A DNA stretch of 6,601 nucleotides from GCA-2687515 sp963582805 (GTDB lineage Bacteria; Pseudomonadota; Alphaproteobacteria; Rhodospirillales; UBA2165). The translations under genes and the position numbers were made by a program. This document shows, piece by piece, positions 1 to 5,283 of the stretch (within the stretch, counting starts at the first letter, position 1; each line of letters opens with the position of its first letter). The stretch lies in the NCBI GenBank assembly GCA_963582805.1, contig CAUZTZ010000254.1, positions 1 to 6,601 on the forward strand, read 5' to 3'. The notes under the pieces are model-generated. The model was not told the DNA's origin and did no database searches. It was given only the letters and a program-made list of their open reading frames with translations.

Positions 1-1
1 G

Positions 2-553
2 ATCGTGGCGCTGGCTCTGGTCGGGTTGCTGTTCCTGTGGCCGCAAGTCAAAGTCTCGAATATCCGCTTGAGCGTCGGGCTCGCCAGTTTCAAGGCCGCC
101 AATCCGGAAAGCCCGAGCATGGTCAATGCCCGCTTTGTCGGCTCCGACAGTCGCGATCAGGCGTTTTCGATCACCGCCGATCTGGCCAAGAATATCCTGC
201 TCGGCAAGTCCAAGGTGGAATTGGAAATGCCGAAAGCCGATCTCGCCATGCAGGATGGATCGTGGCTGGCGATGACCGCGAAGACCGGGCTCTATGACCA
301 GAAAGGCAAATCCCTGGCGCTCGACGGCGCGGTCAATCTGTTTCACGATTCGGGCTATGAATTTAACACCGAGACGGCGCTGGTGGATTTGGAGGGCGGC
401 GTCGCGGCGGGCGATAAGCCGGTGCAGGGGCAAGGCCCGTTCGGCCGCTTGACCGCCGAAGGGTTCCGCATCGAAAATATGGGCAAAACCATGCTGTTCA
501 CCGGCAAGGCCAAACTGACCATCTACCCGACCGCGCTGCAAGGGCGGAAATGA
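2..553 (+). CDS. lptC: LPS export protein LptC, 5'-truncated by the window edge
   Basis: LptC is the bitopic inner-membrane protein that receives LPS from the LptB2FG transporter and passes it to periplasmic LptA. The visible part opens inside a hydrophobic segment (IVALALVGLLFLWPQV), which fits the second half of the N-terminal membrane anchor, followed by a periplasmic beta-rich domain. Near the C-terminus, a GPFGRLTAEGFRI stretch followed by FTGKAKLTIYP matches the conserved end of LptC/DUF1239 proteins. A GTG at position 5 could be read as a start, but it lies within the membrane segment, and the frame stays open to the window edge. The true start is therefore very probably upstream, and the cytoplasmic N-terminus is missing here. 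The stop overlaps the lptA start as ATGA (550-553), which suggests translational coupling. Family assignment is confident from the C-terminal motif and the neighbours. Confidence 0.93.
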   Translation: MVALALVGLLFLWPQVKVSNIRLSVGLASFKAANPESPSMVNARFVGSDSRDQAFSITADLAKNILLGKSKVELEMPKADLAMQDGSWLAMTAKTGLYDQKGKSLALDGAVNLFHDSGYEFNTETALVDLEGGVAAGDKPVQGQGPFGRLTAEGFRIENMGKTMLFTGKAKLTIYPTALQGRK

Positions 554-1440
554 GAGCGCTTGCGCCCGCGCCCGCGCCCACGCCCGCGCCCATCCGGCGT
601 CGTCCGGCGCTGAGCCTGGCGGCGGCAGCGGCGATGGTGGCCGTGTCGATTGGCTTGGCGCCGGCAATTGGTTCCGCGCAGACCATCAATCTGGCCAGCA
701 GCAACCGGGACAAGCCGATCGAGGTTTTCGCCGACGACGGCATCGAATGGCAGCAGGACAACGAGGTGCTGATTGCCCGCGGCAATGCGCGGGCGGTGCG
801 TTCGGGCGTCGATATCAACGCCGACGTGTTGCGCGCTTTTTACAAAAAGAAGCAAGAGGGCGGCACCGATCTTTCGCGCCTTGATGCTGCCGGCAATGTG
901 CGCATTACCTCGCCGGCCGAAACGATCACCGGCGAGACCGCGGTGTATGATCTGGAAAAGGCGATCCTGCTGGTCCAAGGAAAAAAAGTGGTCTACCGGT
1001 CGGGCGCCGACGTGCTTACCGCCAACCGGCAGTTGGAATATTATGAGATTGGGCAGAAGGCGGTGGCGCGCGGCGATGCAACGGCGGTGCATGAGGGCAA
1101 GACCGTCCGCGCCGCCACCCTGGTGGCCCTGTTTCGCAAAAACGCCAAAGGCAAATCGGAAGTCTATGAAATTCAGGCCTTTAAAAATGTGGCCATCCTG
1201 ACCGATCAGGACACCGTGTTAGCCAACAAAGCCATCTATGACGTTGTGTTGGGGATCGCCACTTTGACCGGCAATGTGCGCATCACGCGCGGCCAAACGC
1301 AGCTTGCCGGCGACAAGGCTGAAATAAATGTGAACACCGGAATTAGTAAGCTGTTAACCGACCCTGATGCAGTATCAGTCCCTGGCGGCACTCGGCGCAA
1401 AAGGCGGGTTCGGGGTCTGATCCTTCCGAGCCGACCTTAA
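550..1440 (+). CDS. lptA: LPS transport periplasmic protein LptA with a duplicated OstA unit
   Basis: LptA forms the periplasmic bridge that carries LPS from LptC to the outer-membrane LptD. The start at 550 has an AGGGCGG Shine-Dalgarno sequence just upstream and an ATGA overlap with lptC. The only nearby alternative, Met29 at 634, would remove the basic part of the signal peptide. Residues 1-43 look like a Sec signal: an Ala-Pro stretch, RRR at 16-18, a hydrophobic core at 20-41, and probable cleavage after GSA at 43. The mature protein is beta-strand rich OstA-type. Residues 76-144 and 173-241 align without gaps at about 32% identity (22 of 69, counted by eye), and GNVRIT occurs at both 115-120 and 241-246. 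The protein is 296 aa against about 185 in E. coli, consistent with a doubled or extended OstA domain. It ends in a basic tail (RRKRR at 282-286) followed by VRGLILP. Confidence 0.93.
   Translation: MRALAPAPAPTPAPIRRRPALSLAAAAAMVAVSIGLAPAIGSAQTINLASSNRDKPIEVFADDGIEWQQDNEVLIARGNARAVRSGVDINADVLRAFYKKKQEGGTDLSRLDAAGNVRITSPAETITGETAVYDLEKAILLVQGKKVVYRSGADVLTANRQLEYYEIGQKAVARGDATAVHEGKTVRAATLVALFRKNAKGKSEVYEIQAFKNVAILTDQDTVLANKAIYDVVLGIATLTGNVRITRGQTQLAGDKAEINVNTGISKLLTDPDAVSVPGGTRRKRRVRGLILPSRP
562..591 (+). repeat. Five tandem GCGCCC hexamers in the lptA signal-peptide region
   Basis: Five consecutive hexamers of GCGCCC, the fourth reading ACGCCC, encode the Ala-Pro run at LptA residues 5-14. 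Because the unit is six bases, a gain or loss of one copy keeps the reading frame and only adds or removes one Ala-Pro pair ahead of the RRR of the signal peptide. The repeat is read directly from the sequence; any length variation between strains is inference. Confidence 0.7.
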
Positions 1441-1487
1441 AATCCGATGCGCCGCGGATTACAAAATGCCGATTGAAATCAAGCGGC
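1441..1487 (+). other. Two small intercistronic hairpins after lptA
   Basis: Immediately after the lptA stop, AATCCG (1441-1446) pairs with CGGATT (1455-1460) across an 8-base loop. A second hairpin pairs GCCG (1468-1471) with CGGC (1484-1487), an inner TTG with CAA, and one A-G mismatch. On the plus strand the second is followed by eight A residues (1488-1495), not T, so neither looks like an intrinsic terminator for the operon. They could stabilise or mark a processing point in the lptA-lptB mRNA, but that is inference. The remainder of the gap up to lptB holds only the candidate small ORF described separately. Confidence 0.35.
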
Positions 1488-1500
1488 AAAAAAAACAATA

Positions 1501-1590
1501 ATGGTGGATATGAAACGCCTGTTTAAACATCGCCCGGGGGCTTCGGCCTCATTGCAAATCGCCGCTCCGATGGCGGCGCTGTTGGCATGA
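1501..1590 (+). CDS. Candidate 29-codon leader ORF overlapping lptB by ATGA
   Basis: An ATG at 1501 opens a 29-codon frame whose TGA shares the bases ATGA with the lptB start at 1587. The frame is closed upstream by a TGA at 1474-1476. The peptide has a basic N-terminal part (KRLFKHR at residues 5-11) and a hydrophobic alanine-rich C-terminus (IAAPMAALLA), a little like a signal or membrane peptide. No clear Shine-Dalgarno precedes 1501; a second in-frame ATG lies at 1510. I do not recognise it. It could be a translational coupler that lets ribosomes arrive at lptB, which also lacks a strong ribosome binding site, or simply chance. Support is limited to the exact overlap. Confidence 0.2.
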   Translation: MVDMKRLFKHRPGASASLQIAAPMAALLA

Positions 1591-2405
1591 GCGAGCCCGG
1601 CGAAATTCCTACCATTGGACCGGACGGCGCCGATGCGCCGGCGGGCGGCGATGGCGGGCGCCCGCACCTGGTTGCCGAAAATGAACGCGGGCTGGTGGCC
1701 GTCAATCTTGGCAAGCGCTTCGACAAACGCCCGGTGGTGCGCGGCGTGTCGCTGTCCATCAACCGGGGCGAAGTGGTCGGCTTGCTGGGCCCCAACGGCG
1801 CCGGCAAGACCACTTGCTTTTATCTGATCACCGGGTTGATCGCCGGCGATTACGGCTCGGTCTATCTCGATGGCCAGGATATTACCGATCTACCCATGTA
1901 CCGCCGCGCCCGCCTCGGCATCGGCTATCTTCCGCAAGAAGCCTCGATTTTTCGCGGCCTCAGCGTGGAAGCCAATATTCGCGCCGTGCTGGAAGTCGTG
2001 GAAAGCTCGCGCGAACGCCGGGACACGCTTTTGGAGGCGTTGCTGGCCGAGTTTTCGATCGACCATTTGCGCCATACGCCGTCGCTGGCGCTTTCGGGGG
2101 GCGAGCGCCGCCGCGTCGAGATCGCCCGGGCGCTGGCCTCCACGCCAAGCTTTGTGCTGCTCGACGAGCCGCTGGCCGGCATCGATCCGATTGCAGTGGG
2201 CGACATCCGCGATCTGATCGGACAATTGAAAAACCGGGGCATTGGCGTGCTGATCACCGATCACAATGTGCGCGACACCCTCGGCATTGTGGACCGCGCC
2301 TATATTATTCATGACGGCATGGTTCTGATGGAAGGCAGGCCGTCCGATATCGTCGACGACGAAGATGTTCGCCGGGTTTACCTCGGCGAGGATTTCCGGT
2401 TTTAG
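1587..2405 (+). CDS. lptB: LPS export ABC transporter ATPase LptB
   Basis: LptB is the cytoplasmic ATPase of LptB2FG, powering extraction of LPS from the inner membrane. All ABC nucleotide-binding motifs are visible: Walker A GPNGAGKTT (68-76), Q-loop LPQEASIF with Gln117, signature LSGGERRR (169-176), Walker B LLDEP with Glu194, and H-loop TDHNVRD with His226. The PQEASIFRGLSVEANI stretch and the GxGVLITDHNVRDTL-type stretch are characteristic of LptB rather than other importer or exporter ATPases. At 272 aa it is about 30 residues longer than E. coli LptB because of an N-terminal Pro/Gly/Asp-rich extension (1-35). ATG 1587 is the first in-frame start after the stop at 1524-1526. The Shine-Dalgarno is weak, so coupling to upstream translation is possible. 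The next gene, rpoN, starts 12 bases after its stop. Confidence 0.97.
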   Translation: MSEPGEIPTIGPDGADAPAGGDGGRPHLVAENERGLVAVNLGKRFDKRPVVRGVSLSINRGEVVGLLGPNGAGKTTCFYLITGLIAGDYGSVYLDGQDITDLPMYRRARLGIGYLPQEASIFRGLSVEANIRAVLEVVESSRERRDTLLEALLAEFSIDHLRHTPSLALSGGERRRVEIARALASTPSFVLLDEPLAGIDPIAVGDIRDLIGQLKNRGIGVLITDHNVRDTLGIVDRAYIIHDGMVLMEGRPSDIVDDEDVRRVYLGEDFRF

Positions 2406-2417
2406 CGGCGCGGCGGC

Positions 2418-3995
2418 ATGGCAATAACGCCCAGATTAGAGTTGCGCCAGGGCCAGTCGCTGGTCATGACGCCGCAACTGCAGCAGGCCATAAAACTGCT
2501 GCAGATGAACAATATGGAACTGCAGGAATTCGTCGAGGAGGAGCTGGCCGAAAATCCCATGCTGGAACGCGACGAAAGCGATGGCGCGCTGCCCGAAGAA
2601 GCGCCGCCGGAGCCCGACAACGATGCCGACGGTGATGGCGATGCCGATGCCGATGGCGCCGGTGATGGTGCCGATCCCGATGCGCTGGAATCCATCGATA
2701 TTTCCCAGTTGGAGACGGTCTCCAAGGAGAGCACCGATCCCCTCGATATGGACGATTATGATAACGTCTGGGACGATGGCGGCGCCGGCGCGCACCAAAG
2801 CACCGGCGGTGAAGAGCCGGTGGCGTTTGCCGATTGGGGGAGCGGCGGCAATACGGGATTTCAAAACTCCGAATTTGGCGTCGAGCAGACCCTGTCCCAG
2901 GAGATCAGCCTCCGCGATCATCTGATCAATCAAATCAATATGGATATTGCTGATCCCGCCGACCGGCTGATCGCCGTCCATCTGACCGATCTTTTGGATG
3001 AATATGGCCGCCTGCCCGAAGACTGGCAGGCAAGCGCCGACCGGCTTGGCTGCGAGATGAGCCGCCTGGAAGCCGTGCTCAAGCGCTTGCAGCAGTGTGA
3101 TCCGCCCGGAATTTATGCCCGCGATCTGGCCGATTGCTGGGCCATTCAGCTGCGCGAGAAGGACCGCCTCGATCCGGCCATGGAAACCTTGCTGCAAAAC
3201 ATGGAGCTCTTAAAGCTGCATGAATACGGCAAACTGTCCGAGATTTGCTGCGTCGATCACGAAGACATCAAGGAGATGATCGCCGAGATCTGGGCCCTCA
3301 ACCATCATCCGGCGGAGGCCTTTGAGGCGGTGTTGGCCCAAACCATTACGCCCGACGTGCTGATGCGCCCCGGCGGCGGCGGTGGCTGGGTTGTCGAGTT
3401 GAACAACGAGACCCTGCCCAAGGTGCTCATCAACAACCATTATTATGCCGAGATCAACGGCGCCGTCCGCACCAAGGAAGAGCGCCAATATGTCACCGAC
3501 AAATTCCAGTCGGCCAATTGGCTGGTGAAATCCATCCATCAGCGCGCCACCACCATTTTGAAAGTGGCCGCCGAGATCGTGAAGCAGCAGGACGATTTTT
3601 TCCGCTTCGGCATCCGCCATCTCAAGCCGCTGATCTTGAAAAATATCGCCGAAGAAATCGAGATGCATGAAAGCACCGTCTCCCGGGTGACCTCGAACAA
3701 ATATATTCACACGCCGAGGGGCCTGTTCGAGCTCAAGTATTTTTTCACCTCGGCGATCCAGTCATCGATGGGCGGCGAGGCCCACTCCGCCGAGGCGGTC
3801 CGCCACCGCATCAAGTCCCTGATCGACGGCGAGCCGGTGGCGGCCATCCTGTCCGACGACAAATTGGTGACCATGTTACACGGCGAAGGCATCGATATCG
3901 CGCGCCGGACGGTGGCCAAATACCGGGAATCGTTGCGCATACCGTCTTCGGTCCAGCGCCGCCGCGAGAAGAAATCAGCCCTTCAGTTGACCTGA
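2418..3995 (+). CDS. rpoN: RNA polymerase sigma-54 factor RpoN
   Basis: Sigma-54 directs RNA polymerase to -24/-12 promoters and needs AAA+ activators to open DNA; it typically controls nitrogen metabolism and often flagellar genes. Region I is intact at residues 1-50, with the Gln/Leu-rich activator-interacting segment (LELRQGQSLVMTPQLQQAI). Region II (51-130) is acidic and low in complexity. Residues 155-400 form the core-binding domain, including the QCDPPGIYARDLADC stretch (226-240). The helix-turn-helix lies around 405-440 (HESTVSRVTSNKYIHTPRG), and the RpoN box ARRTVAKYRE is at 495-504 with the usual IPSSVQRRREKK after it. The 525-aa length is normal to slightly long, the excess being in region II. 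The gene follows lptB by 12 bases with no strong Shine-Dalgarno, so it is probably co-transcribed with the lpt genes. Confidence 0.98.
   Translation: MAITPRLELRQGQSLVMTPQLQQAIKLLQMNNMELQEFVEEELAENPMLERDESDGALPEEAPPEPDNDADGDGDADADGAGDGADPDALESIDISQLETVSKESTDPLDMDDYDNVWDDGGAGAHQSTGGEEPVAFADWGSGGNTGFQNSEFGVEQTLSQEISLRDHLINQINMDIADPADRLIAVHLTDLLDEYGRLPEDWQASADRLGCEMSRLEAVLKRLQQCDPPGIYARDLADCWAIQLREKDRLDPAMETLLQNMELLKLHEYGKLSEICCVDHEDIKEMIAEIWALNHHPAEAFEAVLAQTITPDVLMRPGGGGGWVVELNNETLPKVLINNHYYAEINGAVRTKEERQYVTDKFQSANWLVKSIHQRATTILKVAAEIVKQQDDFFRFGIRHLKPLILKNIAEEIEMHESTVSRVTSNKYIHTPRGLFELKYFFTSAIQSSMGGEAHSAEAVRHRIKSLIDGEPVAAILSDDKLVTMLHGEGIDIARRTVAKYRESLRIPSSVQRRREKKSALQLT
2622..2681 (+). repeat. 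Asp/Ala/Gly coding repeat in rpoN region II
   Basis: Imperfect repeats of GATGCC and GATGGC/GGTGAT codon pairs encode an almost pure Asp-Ala-Gly stretch at RpoN residues 69-88. Region II of sigma-54 is known to be variable and acidic across the family, so this tract is tolerated. The repetitive DNA suggests growth by replication slippage in multiples of three or six, which is inference. Confidence 0.6.
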
Positions 3996-4029
3996 ATAGA
4001 CTAATAAAATCAATGACTTAAAGGGATGC

Positions 4030-4058
4030 TTGACTCTGGATTGATTGCAATCTACTTT
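4030..4058 (+). promoter_or_regulatory. Possible sigma-70 type promoter for ptsN
   Basis: TTGACT (4030-4035) is separated by 17 bases from TACTTT (4053-4058), which matches three of six bases of the -10 consensus including the T and A at positions one and two and the final T. A perfect 10-base palindrome GATTGCAATC fills 4043-4052 directly ahead of the -10, where a repressor could sit. It lies just after rpoN and would give ptsN its own transcript. The -10 is weak, so this is only a candidate. Confidence 0.3.
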
Positions 4059-4199
4059 CTCGCCGCCTGCGAGGAAGCTTGGCCCGATTGATTGAAAAAT
4101 CCCATTTGGCACACCAAATCTAATCACAGACCGCTGGTCATTGAATTGACCAATCCATCTTCATTGCCGGCCGCCAAGTCCCGCTAACAAATTGCAATT
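4043..4199 (+). promoter_or_regulatory. Cluster of four short palindromes between rpoN and ptsN
   Basis: The 210-base gap between rpoN and ptsN contains four perfect short inverted repeats. These are GATTGCAATC (4043-4052); ATTTGG-CACA-CCAAAT (4104-4119); TGGTCA-TTGAAT-TGACCA (4135-4152); and AATTGCAATT (4190-4199), which ends six bases before the ptsN ATG. The first and last share the core ATTGCAAT, centred 147 bases apart. None is followed by a T tract, so none looks like a terminator. They could be protein binding sites or mRNA hairpins controlling ptsN. No convincing gene is found in the gap. Confidence 0.4.
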
Positions 4200-4205
4200 G
4201 GTCTT

Positions 4206-4670
4206 ATGGAAATTATCGATCTCATCAATCCCGAAAGTGTCATCGCCAATCTCAAGGTGACGAGCAAGAAACAGGCCCTACAGGAATTGTCGAAAAAAAT
4301 CGGCGCGTTGGTGGACCAGGAAGAGCGGGTCATTTTTGATCTATTGCTGGAGCGGGAAAAGCTCGGCACCACCGGGGTCGGCGACGGCATCGCCATTCCG
4401 CATGGCAAATTGGATTCCCTGGACAAGCTTTGCGGTTTGTTCGCACGCCTGGAACGCCCGGTGGAGTTCGATGCCATCGACGAGCGGCCGGTGGATTTGA
4501 TCTTTCTGCTGCTGGCGCCCGAATCGGCCGGCGCCGATCATTTAAAGGCGCTGGCGCGGGTGTCCCGGCTTTTGCGCGACAAGGCCGTTTGCGACAAATT
4601 GCGCGGCTCCGATACCGCCGAGGCTTTGTATTCGCTGCTGACCGAGCAGACCGAGAACCGCGCCGCTTAG
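4206..4670 (+). CDS. ptsN: PTS IIA-like nitrogen regulatory protein PtsN (EIIA-Ntr)
   Basis: PtsN is the terminal phosphoacceptor of the PTS-Ntr chain (EI-Ntr, NPr, EIIA-Ntr). It does not transport sugar but regulates nitrogen, potassium and other metabolism through protein contacts. The phosphorylatable histidine is His66 in GIAIPHGK (61-68), and the second conserved histidine is His112 in GADHLKALARVSRLL. Other family hallmarks are TSKKQALQELS near residue 20, LLEREKLGTTGVGDG (47-61) and DLIFLLLAPE (97-106). At 154 aa it is full length. ATG 4206 is the only sensible start since it gives the typical MEIIDLINPE opening. No good Shine-Dalgarno precedes it; a small palindrome lies there instead. 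It is separated from rpoN by 210 bases and converges with the small heat-shock gene, 11 bases apart, with no visible terminator between. Confidence 0.97.
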   Translation: MEIIDLINPESVIANLKVTSKKQALQELSKKIGALVDQEERVIFDLLLEREKLGTTGVGDGIAIPHGKLDSLDKLCGLFARLERPVEFDAIDERPVDLIFLLLAPESAGADHLKALARVSRLLRDKAVCDKLRGSDTAEALYSLLTEQTENRAA

Positions 4671-4681
4671 TTGGGCCTCGC

Positions 4682-5146
4682 TTAACCGGCGTCGATGGCC
4701 AAGTCGATATTGCGGCCGTCTCCGCCGCTATCATCAGCATTTTCGATTTTGATTTTGCGCACCTGGGGTTCCGGGATGGGGCGCACCAGATCCACGTGCA
4801 GCAAGCCGTCCTGCATGCGCGCCTGGGTCACTTCGATGCCCTCGGCGAGGATGAAATTGCGCTGGAATTGGCGCGCCGCGATACCCCGGTGCAGATAGAT
4901 ACGCTCGCCGTCGTCGTCCGCCTGGCGGCCGCGTATGACCAGTTGATTGTCCTCGATGGTCACGTCCAGATTGTCCATGGTGAAACCGGCGACGGCGAGG
5001 CTGATGCGCAGCTCCTCGGGTCCGGTCTGTTCGATATTGTAGGGCGGATAGCCATCGGCCGAGGATTTCGACACCCGGTCGAGCATTTGCTCGAAATGTT
5101 CGAACCCCAATAGCAGGGGGCTGTTGAATACGGGAATGCGCGACAC
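4682..5146 (-). CDS. ibpA: IbpA-class small heat-shock protein (Hsp20 family)
   Basis: Small heat-shock proteins hold unfolded proteins in a refoldable state for DnaK and ClpB. The 154-aa product has the IbpA/HspA layout: an N-terminal arm (FNSPLLLGFEHFEQML), the YPPYNIE motif (33-39) that starts the alpha-crystallin domain, AVAGF (51-55), and the ERIYLHRGIA-ARQFQRNF segment (81-98). It also has a GLLHVDL strand (114-120), where GLL replaces the usual GVL, and an I-x-I type tail motif, IKI, at 132-134. The start is a GTG at 5146, chosen because GAGGAG lies eight bases upstream. An ATG at 5152-5154 sits directly after that site but is out of frame and gives an unrelated 64-codon frame. The gene probably has its own heat-shock promoter and RNA thermometer, described separately. 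The last 20 residues after the I-x-I are Gly/Asp-rich and variable. Confidence 0.95.
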   Translation of the reverse strand: MSRIPVFNSPLLLGFEHFEQMLDRVSKSSADGYPPYNIEQTGPEELRISLAVAGFTMDNLDVTIEDNQLVIRGRQADDDGERIYLHRGIAARQFQRNFILAEGIEVTQARMQDGLLHVDLVRPIPEPQVRKIKIENADDSGGDGRNIDLAIDAG

Positions 5147-5219
5147 GAGGCCATCTCCTCATTGCTTGAGCGAGTCTTGGAACGCGATGCCCTATGCGTA
5201 GGCGCATTGCATCCTCTAT
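5147..5219 (-). promoter_or_regulatory. ROSE-like RNA thermometer in the 5' leader of the small heat-shock gene
   Basis: Read on the minus strand, CUCGCUC (5174-5168) can pair with the Shine-Dalgarno GAGGAG (5160-5155) across a 7-base loop (AAGCAAU), leaving only G5171 bulged. This places UCGCU exactly opposite AGGA, the UYGCU/anti-Shine-Dalgarno signature of ROSE elements known from alpha- and gammaproteobacterial small heat-shock genes. Upstream, a second stem-loop occupies 5213-5186: GATGC pairs with GCATC and ATGCG with CGCAT, with a CCTA loop and a small A/AGG internal loop. A leader of about 70 nt from the predicted start of transcription contains both hairpins and little else. At low temperature the ribosome site would be hidden, opening on heating. 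Pairings are seen directly; thermometer function is inferred from the family. Confidence 0.75.
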
Positions 5220-5223
5220 CTGG

Positions 5224-5253
5224 TAATTTGGCTGATTATCTGCCGCCGTCAAG
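5224..5253 (-). promoter_or_regulatory. Candidate heat-shock (sigma-32) promoter for the small heat-shock gene
   Basis: On the minus strand CTTGAC (5253-5248) resembles the sigma-32 -35 CTTGAA. After 16 bases, CCAAATTA (5231-5224) matches six of eight positions of the CCCATTTA part of the -10. Transcription would begin near 5219, just upstream of the first leader hairpin. As a sigma-70 promoter the -35 would be good (TTGACG), but no convincing TATAAT follows at 16-18 bases, which favours the heat-shock reading. Confidence 0.5.
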
Positions 5254-5263
5254 TCCCGGCGGC
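5242..5263 (-). terminator. GC-rich hairpin downstream of the flagellin gene, possible weak terminator
   Basis: GCCGCCG (5242-5248) and CGGCGGC (5257-5263) form a perfect 7-base stem with an 8-base loop, about 20 bases after the flagellin stop. No T tract follows on the minus strand, so it would be a poor intrinsic terminator. The candidate -35 of the heat-shock promoter (5248-5253) lies within its stem edge and loop. Confidence 0.3.
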
Positions 5264-5283
5264 GTATTTGCGCCTAAAACGGC

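Noticed and set aside
523..1092. Open frame on the minus strand over lptA (189 codons)
   Set aside because: Composition is His/Arg/Gly-rich with no family signature and it overlaps the well supported lptA.
2436..3197. Long open frame on the minus strand, antisense to rpoN (253 codons)
   Set aside because: It lies wholly within the unmistakable rpoN coding region; GC-rich codon bias in rpoN keeps the opposite strand free of stops. The translation shows no recognisable domain.
4026..4091. 21-codon ORF between rpoN and ptsN, preceded by AAAGGG
   Set aside because: The purine-rich sequence touches the ATG with no spacing, the peptide is unrecognised, and the frame is short enough to occur by chance.
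4107..4121. TGGCAC upstream of ptsN as a sigma-54 -24 element
   Set aside because: The -24 half is perfect, but the expected TTGC five bases later is ATCT, so no -12 element exists.
4671..4681. Bidirectional terminator between ptsN and the small heat-shock gene
   Set aside because: Only 11 bases separate the stops, and no stable hairpin with a T tract is visible around them.
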